From positions 1 through 28,427 of the IMG/VR virus record IMGVR_UViG_3300020394_000098: a DNA stretch of 28,427 bases; one strand, 5' to 3'. Both the position numbers and the translations under genes were made by a program. Source of the stretch: a virus. Below the pieces are notes generated by a model. That model made no database searches. It worked only from the letters and a program-made list of their open reading frames with translations, and was not told where the DNA came from. Shown piece after piece: positions 1 through 6,918 of this stretch (the first letter of the stretch is position 1; each line of letters begins with the position of its first letter).

Positions 1-2
1 TA

Positions 3-494
3 TCTATGACTGCATTAATAGGAACACCAATATCTTATAGTGCATGGCATAGAACACATCACAAAACATCAGATACTATTTATGATCCACACAGTCCAAA
101 GTGGATGACTTATTTTGATATTATATTTAAAACACATTCTCATAAGTTTGATGTAAGGAAAGCTGGTAACAGATTAAAAAACAAATGGCAATACTTTCTA
201 ACGAAACATGAAACAGTATTAGTTTATACATTCAATGCTATTTTATTTTTAGCATTACCTATTAATGTGTTTATGATGTGGGTTATTGCAGTTTCTATGT
301 CAAAGTTTTGGATGGTATTTGGTACAGGGATTATGTGCCATGGCTACGATAAAGGTATACCTACAAATATACCTTGGATGTATCCACTTATATTTAATGA
401 TTGTAATCATGAAGATCATCATAGATCACCAAAGTTACAACCATTAAGGTTTGATCCCTGGGTTTGGATTATAAAAAAATTGAGGTGGACATGA
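3..494 (+). CDS. Fatty acid desaturase, 5'-truncated (first of a tandem pair)
   Basis: C-terminal 160 or so residues of a membrane fatty acid desaturase (di-iron family), which introduces a double bond into acyl chains. The reading frame is open to the left edge, so the methionine at base 6 is internal: by comparison with the next gene about 70 residues carrying the first histidine box (HxxxxH) lie outside the window. Visible are the second box HRTHH (residues 15-19 from that methionine), hydrophobic segments in the middle, and a third box HEDHH near the C-terminus. The stop overlaps the start of the second desaturase as ATGA, so the two are translationally coupled. Family assignment is firm; substrate and regiochemistry cannot be read. 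The two proteins are clearly different in sequence, so this is not a recent duplication. Confidence 0.85.
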   Translation, partial: SMTALIGTPISYSAWHRTHHKTSDTIYDPHSPKWMTYFDIIFKTHSHKFDVRKAGNRLKNKWQYFLTKHETVLVYTFNAILFLALPINVFMMWVIAVSMSKFWMVFGTGIMCHGYDKGIPTNIPWMYPLIFNDCNHEDHHRSPKLQPLRFDPWVWIIKKLRWT

Positions 495-1243
495 ATCATG
501 CGAGAGGTGTTCAATTACTTGCACTTATAAATCATATTATTGCTATAGCTGGATGTATTTACTTTCCGGAGTATATTGTCTATGGATTAATAGCCTGGAT
601 GTTTGTAAATATATTTAGCACTAACATAGCTATACATAGATTTATGTGCCATAGAAGTTTTACAACAACACCGATAAAAGAAAAGTTTTTAAAATACATA
701 ACGATCATAGCGGCATTTGGTAGTCCACTATCCTGGACTGCAATGCATAGATATCACCACATGTATAGTGGTAGTGCTAAAGATAATGAATCACCTGATC
801 GTATTGGATACATAAGAGCCTGGCTAACTTTATATGATCCTATTGTAGTGCCTAAAGGTATGGTAAAAGATATTCTAAAAGATAAAGATTATATGTTTAT
901 AACTAAACATTATTGGACTTTATTATTTACCTGGATCATAACTTTATATGCTATAGATCCAATGTTAGGAATCTTTGCATTTTCTTTTCCGGCTGCATGT
1001 GTATACCAGGCGGCTGGTGCATTTGGTGTGATACCGCACATGAAACAGTTTGGCTACATAGTAGTTAAACCTAATAAAGATTGCACTGCAGTCAATTCAC
1101 CATTAACAAGTTTAATTAGCTGGGGTGAAGGATGGCATAACTATCATCATACAAGATCTAAAGATTATAGGCATGGCCATAAATGGTGGGAACTTGATCC
1201 ACCAGCATTTGTAATAGAACATTTATTTTTAACAAAACAATAA
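491..1243 (+). CDS. Fatty acid desaturase (acyl-CoA delta-9 type), complete
   Basis: A 250-residue membrane desaturase with all three histidine boxes: HRFMCH at 49-54, HRYHH at 86-90 and HNYHH at 216-220, separated by two hydrophobic blocks. These ligate the di-iron centre that, with oxygen and an electron donor, desaturates acyl chains. I chose the ATG at 491, not the in-frame TTG at 464, because it has GAGG at good spacing and overlaps the previous stop. Length is short for the family (bacterial members are usually about 300 residues or more) but no catalytic box is missing. The pair lies downstream of the virion genes and upstream of membrane/lysis genes, so late expression is likely. Remodelling of the host membrane during infection is inference. 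Confidence 0.9.
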   Translation: MNHARGVQLLALINHIIAIAGCIYFPEYIVYGLIAWMFVNIFSTNIAIHRFMCHRSFTTTPIKEKFLKYITIIAAFGSPLSWTAMHRYHHMYSGSAKDNESPDRIGYIRAWLTLYDPIVVPKGMVKDILKDKDYMFITKHYWTLLFTWIITLYAIDPMLGIFAFSFPAACVYQAAGAFGVIPHMKQFGYIVVKPNKDCTAVNSPLTSLISWGEGWHNYHHTRSKDYRHGHKWWELDPPAFVIEHLFLTKQ

Positions 1244-1261
1244 CTTAACAGGAGAAATATT

Positions 1262-1396
1262 ATGCCAATGGGTAAAGGTACATATGGTTCAAAAGTAGGT
1301 AGGCCTAAAAAGTCTATGTTAAAAGGTAAGCAAAAAACATTACCGGCTGCATTAAAGAAAAAGATAATAGCCTCTAAAATGAAAAAGAAAAAGTAA
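1262..1396 (+). CDS. Tiny basic lysine-tailed protein
   Basis: A 44-residue protein with no recognised domain. It begins MPMGKGTYG, is rich in Lys and Gly, and ends in a run of lysines. AGGAGA sits at ideal distance from the ATG, and the stop overlaps the next start (taATG), so it is very probably translated. Similar short G-K-rich peptides with lysine tails are, from memory, common in marine phages near late genes. A nucleic-acid or capsid-associated role is a guess from charge only. A second lysine-tailed protein lies at 4288-4434. Confidence 0.7.
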   Translation: MPMGKGTYGSKVGRPKKSMLKGKQKTLPAALKKKIIASKMKKKK

Positions 1397-1626
1397 TGAA
1401 AGATGCTAATGAGTTAAATTTAGAAGTCGAAAAAGTTAAATCGACTATCTTGCTTGTAAAAAAAGATATAGAGATTATAAAAAATAATCACCTCTATCAT
1501 ATCGAGCAAGACATAAGAGAACTAAATAATGCTCTAAATGAAATGAAAAAAGTAACCTGGGCGGTTGCTTTGATAATATTTACTCAATTATTAATAACAG
1601 TAAGAATGTTAATGGTAGGTGGCTAA
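1396..1626 (+). CDS. XhlA-like membrane protein: coiled coil followed by one TM helix
   Basis: 76 residues. Residues 5-52 form a charged heptad-rich segment with a coiled-coil pattern, followed by one membrane helix at about 54-74 and a very short tail. This is the topology and size of haemolysin XhlA-type proteins, which accompany holins in some phages. The start overlaps the previous stop and the gene is followed at once by a multi-TM protein, as expected for a lysis pair. Function is inferred from topology and context only; no catalytic motif is present. Confidence 0.65.
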   Translation: MKDANELNLEVEKVKSTILLVKKDIEIIKNNHLYHIEQDIRELNNALNEMKKVTWAVALIIFTQLLITVRMLMVGG

Positions 1627-2066
1627 TGGGATTTTTAACAGGTGAAGTTGCTAATTTACTTTTGAGTTCGGCTATGGGATCCATAATGCAGATCATGGGA
1701 AGTAAAGCTAATGCACAAGCTGAGATGATGAAACAACTTACTGCTAATCATAAACTAGAAGAGATTAGTAGAGATAAAGTTAGAGATAATACTAATTCAT
1801 TTTTTATGATGACAAGAAGAATTGTTGTTTTAGCGGCAATATTCTCTATCATCATTGTTCCTTCATTAGCACCTATTATTTTTGATGTACCAATTTATAT
1901 ACAAACAGAAGTACAATCAGGTAGTGATTGGTTAATCTTCGATACAAGATCAACAGAATATGTTTGGCAAGAAGTAAATGGGATTCCAATACTAGAATGG
2001 CATAAACATATCATGATCAGTATTGTATCTTTATACCTGGGATCTAGCATAAGTAAAGCAAGATGA
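1626..2066 (+). CDS. Holin-like membrane protein
   Basis: 146 residues. A weakly hydrophobic N-terminus (about 1-27), a polar Lys/Glu-rich segment (30-57), a strong TM helix at about 65-88, a polar loop, and a second TM-like stretch at about 128-142. The arrangement resembles the three-TM holins of marine phages and gene transfer agents, though I cannot confirm homology. It overlaps the XhlA-like gene by one base and the next gene by four, so all three are probably translated together. Holins permeabilise the inner membrane at lysis; this role is inferred from topology and position. Confidence 0.55.
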   Translation: MGFLTGEVANLLLSSAMGSIMQIMGSKANAQAEMMKQLTANHKLEEISRDKVRDNTNSFFMMTRRIVVLAAIFSIIIVPSLAPIIFDVPIYIQTEVQSGSDWLIFDTRSTEYVWQEVNGIPILEWHKHIMISIVSLYLGSSISKAR

Positions 2067-2671
2067 AATACTTAAAAGCTGGATTAGTATTATTGGGTAT
2101 GATTGTATTACTCAGTATAGAGCAAGTAATATTAGCTGATGTAACTTCATCTAATAACACATCAAGCAATACAAGTACCAGTGGAAATAATACAAGTATC
2201 GTAGGTTACGAGCAGCAATCTACAACCAATTACAATTCAGGTTCAAATCCAGTAACCAATAGTACTTCCACTACAAATTCTACGACCAACAATAATAATA
2301 AAACACCGGCTGCACCGGCCAATGCACCATCAACTCAGATCTATTCATCTCAGAGTTGTACGATTGCATATAGCGGTGCATTAAGTACAGTGACTTTTGG
2401 GATCGCTGGATCTAGTTACTACCATGATCCATATTGTGAGAGGAGATTACTAGCAACTACCCTGGATAAAATGGGTTTACGAATTGGTGCCTTGTCATTG
2501 TTATGCCAGGATCCAAATGTTCGTAGAGCCTTATATGATGCTGCGAGTTACTGTCCAATAAATGGAAAGATCGGTAAAGAGGCTAAAGCAGAATGGGATA
2601 AATTAAATGCTGATGTCACAGACCAGGTAGATCAATACAGAATTTATAAAGAAAGTTTAAAAAATGATTAA
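2063..2671 (+). CDS. Secreted or envelope protein with Ser/Thr/Asn linker, function unknown
   Basis: 202 residues. An N-terminal signal sequence (hydrophobic 6-22, possible cleavage after ILA at about 25) is followed by a low-complexity Ser/Thr/Asn stretch (about 28-90). The C-terminal half is a compact, probably conserved domain with at least five cysteines (SCTIAYSG, DPYCERR, LLCQDP and SYCP motifs). The cysteines suggest disulphides outside the cytoplasm. It overlaps the holin-like gene upstream and the next secreted gene downstream by eight bases, giving a block of exported proteins. A spanin-like or envelope-modifying role is possible, but no motif proves it. Confidence 0.65.
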   Translation: MKYLKAGLVLLGMIVLLSIEQVILADVTSSNNTSSNTSTSGNNTSIVGYEQQSTTNYNSGSNPVTNSTSTTNSTTNNNNKTPAAPANAPSTQIYSSQSCTIAYSGALSTVTFGIAGSSYYHDPYCERRLLATTLDKMGLRIGALSLLCQDPNVRRALYDAASYCPINGKIGKEAKAEWDKLNADVTDQVDQYRIYKESLKND

Positions 2672-4055
2672 AAGATTTTTATCAGCATGTTTGTTTTTAA
2701 CTCCTCTTTTCGTACATGCTGAGAGTTTAACTACCGACAGTTTGATCTTAAATGGAAATTTTGAATCAGGGAATTTGAATCATTGGACTACAGAAGGAAA
2801 TGTAGCAGTATTCAATGATTGTTGTAGTTTAAACAATTCAACTAAAGATGTGGAGATCGGTAAGTCAGGATCATTATCACAATCATTTACCCTCATTAGC
2901 GATAACATAACTCAACCTATGTTAGATAATAATCCGAGTACCTTGATCTCCACATTGAATGTTCAAAATGGTGAATGTACTGGTACTGGATGTTGGGCTG
3001 GATCAGGCCGAGGTGGTTATGATAGTTTCACTGTTCGATTACAATTTAGAGATAGTGATAACAATGTCCTGGCTACTGCAAGTAATACTAGAACAGATCC
3101 AACTAAGATCATAGGATCTACATTCAGTGATCAATTAACTTACAGTGGTACCGGTGCAAGTATCGGTAACATAAAATTAAGTGGTTATGATGCTGCACAA
3201 GAGAATGGATATGGTGGAGTTAATTTCGACGATATCGAAGTCGTGTTAAATTATAACAGTGAATATGTTACTGAAGTCCAGGCCGCAGCTATAACTGAAA
3301 GTGTAGAAGAGTTGAACCAGGTATTAGAATTATTTGAAGAAGTAGTGCCTGAAGAAATTATTGCAGAAGAAATTTTTATAGAAGAGTTTGAAGAGTTAGC
3401 AATAGAAATCGTAGAACAGAACATCACACAAATTCAAATAGAAGAGGCTATTGCTATAGAAGAAGAAATTATCCTGGCGGTAATGGAACCTGAACCTCAG
3501 ATCATAGAGCCTGAGATCGTAGAAGAATTATCTACAGAAGTAGAAATAGTAGAATCTATTGAAGAGGAAATTTATGCAGAAAGTATTGAGCCTGAAACCA
3601 CATCTGAAACAGAAGAGGTTGAACAGACTGAATCAACAGAACTCAGTTCAGAGCCAATGTCTGATAATCCGGAAGAAGTCGAAACTACCGAAAACGATAA
3701 CGACAGTAGGGATACTGAAGTTACAGTAACTATAGATGACATTGCAGATAAAGTTGCAGCTAAAATAGATGATGTAAATAAAAGAGTAGCAGTTACACAA
3801 ATGATCGTAGCTAAGATCATGATGGGTAAAAATAATAATGCTATTACAAGTTACTCACAGTTTGGTAATGAGATCTTCGAGAATCAATTAGAGATACCGC
3901 AGATGTCATTAACAAATGCATACACCAGGGAACTGGAAAAAGATGATCGTGTAATATCATCACCGGTATTTTATAAATACCAACAAGAAGTAGACCAGGC
4001 CAATGCGGATCTGATCAGAGCAAAAGAACATTTAAGAAATATACGAGGTTATTAA
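2664..4055 (+). CDS. Secreted protein: lectin-like domain plus Glu-rich stalk
   Basis: 463 residues. Signal peptide at 1-19 (cleavage after HA). Residues 30-200 contain the NGNFESG...W motif opening and a GGVNFDDIEV ending typical of beta-sandwich, carbohydrate-binding-like modules. Then comes a long strongly acidic stretch (about 205-365) made of Glu with Ile/Val/Pro repeats, and a C-terminal alpha-helical domain (about 365-463) ending in a charged coiled-coil-like segment. I do not recognise the whole protein. The module order suggests an exported binding head on an extended stalk. Membership in the late membrane/lysis block suggests action at the envelope or display on the particle; neither is demonstrated. 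Confidence 0.65.
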   Translation: MIKRFLSACLFLTPLFVHAESLTTDSLILNGNFESGNLNHWTTEGNVAVFNDCCSLNNSTKDVEIGKSGSLSQSFTLISDNITQPMLDNNPSTLISTLNVQNGECTGTGCWAGSGRGGYDSFTVRLQFRDSDNNVLATASNTRTDPTKIIGSTFSDQLTYSGTGASIGNIKLSGYDAAQENGYGGVNFDDIEVVLNYNSEYVTEVQAAAITESVEELNQVLELFEEVVPEEIIAEEIFIEEFEELAIEIVEQNITQIQIEEAIAIEEEIILAVMEPEPQIIEPEIVEELSTEVEIVESIEEEIYAESIEPETTSETEEVEQTESTELSSEPMSDNPEEVETTENDNDSRDTEVTVTIDDIADKVAAKIDDVNKRVAVTQMIVAKIMMGKNNNAITSYSQFGNEIFENQLEIPQMSLTNAYTRELEKDDRVISSPVFYKYQQEVDQANADLIRAKEHLRNIRGY

Positions 4056-4056
4056 T

Positions 4057-4284
4057 ATGGGTGTAAAAGAATGGTTAGGTATAGGATCACTAGCGATTAC
4101 TCTACTTGGGTTCGCAATATTCCAGGGTAAGCTGATCGAAAGAGTTGATTTACTAGAGGCTAAATCTATGCCGGATATCAAACCATTAGAAAATCAGATC
4201 CAAATTAATAATGCTGAGATCAAAGTATTACAAACACAAGTTAGACAATTAGAATTAGAAAATAGTAATCCACTAGGGAGATAA
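4057..4284 (+). CDS. Small TM plus coiled-coil protein (i-spanin-like topology)
   Basis: 75 residues: a TM helix at about 8-25, then a heptad-patterned polar segment (26-70) rich in Leu/Ile/Glu/Gln. This N-in topology with a periplasmic coiled coil is that of inner-membrane spanin subunits such as Rz, or of the gp18.5 protein that in T7 lies between the two terminase genes. Starts two bases after the previous stop. The protein is shorter than typical Rz (about 140-150), so a small structural membrane protein is an equal alternative. No partner lipoprotein (o-spanin lipobox) was seen embedded or downstream. Confidence 0.5.
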   Translation: MGVKEWLGIGSLAITLLGFAIFQGKLIERVDLLEAKSMPDIKPLENQIQINNAEIKVLQTQVRQLELENSNPLGR

Positions 4285-4287
4285 GAT

Positions 4288-4434
4288 ATGCCAAGTAAAA
4301 GACCAGGCCTTTATGCAAACATTAATCGTAGAAAGAAATTAGGGATCTCTAGATCTAAAAAGAAATCTACAATTACACCTAAAGCATATGCAAATATGAA
4401 AGCTGGGTTTCCTAAAAAGAAAAAGAAAAAATAA
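4288..4434 (+). CDS. Tiny basic protein with GLYANI motif and lysine tail
   Basis: 48 residues beginning MPSKRPGLYANINRRKK and ending in six lysines. The GLYANI...K-AY...K pattern recurs, from memory, in small proteins of many marine and cyanobacterial phages whose function is unknown. GGGAGATAAG upstream of the ATG is a good ribosome site, and the stop overlaps the next ATG. Highly basic, so DNA binding is possible but unproven. Confidence 0.7.
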   Translation: MPSKRPGLYANINRRKKLGISRSKKKSTITPKAYANMKAGFPKKKKKK

Positions 4435-4520
4435 TGTCACCACAAATTTGCACTTTAAATTATGGAATAAGTGTTTTTTGTTTGATGTTAATTTTATATA
4501 TAGTTTTCAAAGATGACTGA
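4434..4520 (+). CDS. Putative 28-residue single-TM peptide
   Basis: A very short frame starting in the stop of the previous gene (taATG) and ending inside the start of the small terminase gene (ATGACTGA overlap). It encodes about ten polar residues, one hydrophobic helix (about 11-25) and a charged tail FKDD. In T7 the holin gene 17.5 lies immediately before the small terminase gene 18, so this peptide occupies the holin position. There is only a weak purine-rich ribosome site, so translation could be coupled. It could also be chance, since the frame is short. Confidence 0.35.
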   Translation: MSPQICTLNYGISVFCLMLILYIVFKDD

Positions 4521-4722
4521 TAAAACAACAAAAGATAAAGCAGATGAGATCGTGGATATGCTAATAGACCAGGCACACAAAAGATTAAATTCATCAGAAC
4601 CACTATCAGCAAGTGAAATGAAAGTATGTTTGGATATCTGTAAGACATATTCATCAGGGATCATGGCTGATCCTAACCTGGATCTTCTTAAAGATCTCCC
4701 ATTTGAGCATGATGGCACTTAA
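4513..4722 (+). CDS. Terminase small subunit (T7 gp18-like)
   Basis: 69 residues, mostly helical. The pattern (leucine-rich first helix, a PLSASEMKVCLDICK stretch, then PNLDLLKDLPF near the C-terminus) is that of the short small terminases of T7-like marine phages. It recognises concatemeric DNA and works with the large subunit in packaging. Position one gene before the large terminase matches T7 order (18, 18.5, 19). Shorter than T7 gp18 (89 residues). ATG at 4513 is the only good start. Confidence 0.7.
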   Translation: MTDKTTKDKADEIVDMLIDQAHKRLNSSEPLSASEMKVCLDICKTYSSGIMADPNLDLLKDLPFEHDGT

Positions 4723-4730
4723 ATTTTAGG

Positions 4731-4745
4731 GGTACCTAGGGTACC
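4731..4745. repeat. GGTACC-TAG-GGTACC palindrome pair
   Basis: Two copies of the palindrome GGTACC separated by three bases, just after the small terminase stop. This makes both a direct and an inverted repeat in otherwise AT-rich spacer. It could be a protein-binding site. GGTAC also occurs in the phage promoter core, but the rest of that promoter is missing here. Confidence 0.45.
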
Positions 4746-4770
4746 ACTCATGTCATTTAAAAGCGATTTT

Positions 4771-4797
4771 GGCCTATTGTAGGCCTTCCATTTTTCA
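4771..4797 (+). terminator. Possible Rho-independent terminator before the terL block
   Basis: A perfect 6-bp stem GGCCTA/TAGGCC with a 3-base loop, followed by TTCCATTTTTC. The stem is short and the T-tract interrupted, so strength is doubtful. Alternatively it is an mRNA-processing hairpin protecting the following transcript, which starts with an AAAGGAGAG ribosome site at about 4800. Confidence 0.4.
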
Positions 4798-4811
4798 TAA
4801 AAGGAGAGAAA

Positions 4812-5066
4812 ATGTCTATAAAACGAGGATCTGAAACTTTTTCAGGATTTAATAAACCAAAAAGAACACCAGGCCACAAAACTAAAAGTCATGCAGTTTT
4901 GGCTAAGTCAGGTGGTAAAACTAAACTAATTAGATTTGGTCAAAAAGGTGTTACCGGTGATAAAGGTAATACTGCAAGATCAAGATCATTCAAGGCCAGG
5001 CATGGTAAGAATATTGCTAAAGGAAAAATGTCAGCCGCATACTGGGCTAACAAAGTTAAATGGTAA
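4812..5066 (+). CDS. Small basic conserved phage protein between terS and terL
   Basis: 84 residues, strongly basic, with the motifs KTKLIRFGQKG, SFKARHGKNIAKG and a C-terminal AAYWANKVKW. I recognise this family as recurrent in marine podoviruses and cyanophages next to terminase genes, but its function is not known to me. AAAGGAGAG precedes the ATG. It overlaps the large terminase start by seven bases (AAATGGTAA), so expression is coupled with packaging. Charge and neighbours suggest a DNA-packaging or nucleoprotein role; this is inference. Confidence 0.75.
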   Translation: MSIKRGSETFSGFNKPKRTPGHKTKSHAVLAKSGGKTKLIRFGQKGVTGDKGNTARSRSFKARHGKNIAKGKMSAAYWANKVKW

Positions 5067-6727
5067 CTAAAAAATCTAAACTACCAGCTAAACTAAAAGT
5101 CTTTAAAAACTTTTTATACTTAGCCTGGAAACATTTACAACTACCGGATCCAACTCCAATGCAATATGAGATAGCAGACTATCTACAATATGGATCTAAA
5201 AGAATTTGTATCCAGGCATTTAGAGGTGCCGGTAAATCTTGGATCACATCTGCATTTACAGTATGGAATCTATTGATGGATTGTGATCGTAACATCCTGG
5301 TAGTATCTGCTAGTAAAACTAGAGCAGATGATTTCAGTACATTCACACAAAGACTGATCCAGGAACTTCCGATCTGTGAACATTTGAAACCTAATGAAAA
5401 TCAAAGACAATCTAAAGTGTCTTTTGATGTAGGTGGTGCCAGGGCATCTCATGCACCATCTGTAAAATCTATGGGTATAACCGGACAACTTACCGGATCA
5501 AGAGCAGATCTAATTATTGCTGATGATGTTGAATCAGCTAACAACTCTCAAACACAACTGATGAGAGATCGTTTAAGTGAAACAGTAAAAGAATTTGATT
5601 CAATCATAAAACCTGAAGTAGGTAGGATTGTATTCCTGGGAACACCACAAACTGAAATGTCGATCTACAACTCACTAGAGGATCGTGGATTTAAAACTCA
5701 GATATGGCCTTCCAGGTATCCTGAAGAAAAAGCTAAGATCAACTATGGTATTAAACTAGCTCAATCATTGATCAATAATGATCGTAAGTTAGTACCTGGA
5801 GATCCTGTGGATCCAAAAAGATTTGATCATGAAGATCTAATGGAAAGAGAGGCCTCATATGGCCGATCAGGATTTGCATTACAATTCATGCTAGATACAA
5901 CTCTATCAGATGTCGATATGTATCCATTGAAACTAAATGATCTAATGATCATGTCAGGGATTGATTCCTGGGATGAGGCACCAGGTAAAGTACAGTGGGC
6001 TAGTGGGATCGAGCAGATCAAAGCACTAGATCCTGAGTTACCTAATGTAGGCCTCAAAGGTGATTACTATGTAGCACCAATGTATTCCAGTAATGAATAT
6101 TATCCATTTGAAGGATCTGTGATGGCGGTGGATCCAGCCGGTAGAGGTAAGGATAAGACCGCATATGCAATCGTAAAGATGCTTAATGGGATCTTGTATC
6201 TTACTGATGTAGGATCTTTTGATGGCGGCTATGATGAAAAGACATTAGCTGATCTAGCACTGGCTGCTAAATCCCAGGATGTCAATGAGATAGTCGTAGA
6301 GAGTAACTTTGGTGATGGCATGTTTAATAGGCTATTAGAGCCAATTCTGAGCCGATTATACCCTTGTACTTTATCTGAGGTACGATCATCTGTTCAGAAA
6401 GAAAAGCGGATTATAGACACTCTAGAGCCTGTAATGAACCAACATAGGTTGGTCGTAAACCAGGAACTTATATACAGAGATTTTGATCTTGAAAGAGATC
6501 ACCAATTATTTTATCAGATGTCCAGGCTAACTAAGGTTAAAGGATGTCTAAGACATGATGACCAAATAGATGTCTTAGCCATGGCAGTCCAGGTATGGAA
6601 TGAGGCCATAGGAAGAGATGTAGATGAGGCATTGGATAGTGCTAAAGAAGAGAGACTACAAGAGGAACTTGATAGATTCTTAGATCATACGATTGGTCGT
6701 AAGACTAGAGATTCCTGGATCCATTGA
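5060..6727 (+). CDS. terL: Terminase large subunit (T7 gp19-like)
   Basis: 555 residues (T7 gp19: 586). The packaging motor ATPase and nuclease. Walker A FRGAGKSW at about 54-61, Walker B LIIADD at about 151-156, and the C-terminal RNase H-fold nuclease starting at VMAVDPAGRG (about 356) with a later RHDDQIDVLAMA segment. Both activities look intact. ATG at 5060 overlaps the stop of the small basic gene. The gene is unusually dense in GATC (about 34) and CCWGG (about 15) by hand count. It is followed by a phage promoter and structured noncoding DNA, as expected if the genome end lies just downstream, as in T7. Confidence 0.95.
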   Translation: MVTKKSKLPAKLKVFKNFLYLAWKHLQLPDPTPMQYEIADYLQYGSKRICIQAFRGAGKSWITSAFTVWNLLMDCDRNILVVSASKTRADDFSTFTQRLIQELPICEHLKPNENQRQSKVSFDVGGARASHAPSVKSMGITGQLTGSRADLIIADDVESANNSQTQLMRDRLSETVKEFDSIIKPEVGRIVFLGTPQTEMSIYNSLEDRGFKTQIWPSRYPEEKAKINYGIKLAQSLINNDRKLVPGDPVDPKRFDHEDLMEREASYGRSGFALQFMLDTTLSDVDMYPLKLNDLMIMSGIDSWDEAPGKVQWASGIEQIKALDPELPNVGLKGDYYVAPMYSSNEYYPFEGSVMAVDPAGRGKDKTAYAIVKMLNGILYLTDVGSFDGGYDEKTLADLALAAKSQDVNEIVVESNFGDGMFNRLLEPILSRLYPCTLSEVRSSVQKEKRIIDTLEPVMNQHRLVVNQELIYRDFDLERDHQLFYQMSRLTKVKGCLRHDDQIDVLAMAVQVWNEAIGRDVDEALDSAKEERLQEELDRFLDHTIGRKTRDSWIH

Positions 6728-6749
6728 TTCCTTCTATCAATACAAAGAG

Positions 6750-6801
6750 CCTTGCAAACCTATAAAAAATTAATAGGTACATGTTTAGATGTAGTGCAAG
6801 G
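6750..6801. repeat. Nested inverted repeats enclosing a phage promoter
   Basis: Outer arms CCTTGCA (6750-6756) and TGCAAGG (6795-6801) are perfect 7-bp complements. Inner arms ACCTAT (6758-6763) and ATAGGT (6773-6778) are perfect 6-bp complements, and the inner right arm is the start of the phage promoter core. Position directly after terL matches the right end of T7-like genomes, where a late promoter is linked to concatemer processing. Confidence 0.6.
6774..6789 (+). promoter_or_regulatory. Phage RNA polymerase promoter, copy 1 (after terL)
   Basis: Core TAGGTACATGTTTAGA. It matches the copy at 7708 in 15 of 16 bases and the copy at 19054 in 14 of 16. All three are in short spacers on the + strand at module boundaries, and the length and AT-rich 5' flank suit a single-subunit phage polymerase. 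This copy is placed like the T7 phi-OR promoter at the genome end. Confidence 0.7.
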
Positions 6802-6918
6802 GTGGGTGAGATAGAAGTCATAACTCTAAGAGTAACACTAAGTGATCTTAGAGATAACATGGGTGTATCATAGATACTTCACTCCACCTAGTCACTCTCA
6901 GAGTAGTTATGGTACACC
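6801..6918. other. Structured noncoding DNA with overlapping dyads
   Basis: Several competing inverted repeats occupy this spacer. CATAACTCTAAGAGT (6819-6833) pairs imperfectly with ACTCTCAGAGTAGTTATG (6894-6911). TCTAAGA pairs with TCTTAGA about 15 bases on. GGTGG-GTGA (6801-6809) pairs with TCAC-T-CCACC (6879-6888). GGTGTA (6862-6867) pairs with TACACC (6913-6918), and GTATC/GATAC form a small hairpin around 6870. No gene is seen. It lies where terminal repeat or packaging signals would be expected. Confidence 0.45.

Noticed and set aside
464-490. TTG at 464 as the start of the second desaturase
   Set aside because: The ATG at 491 has a proper ribosome site and the usual ATGA overlap; the nine extra residues come from reading another gene's 3' end.
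3572-3820. Open frame on the minus strand opposite the Glu-rich stalk
   Set aside because: Its Ser/Val/Thr-rich translation is the mirror of Glu/Thr/Ser codons on the + strand; no ribosome site and no independent context.
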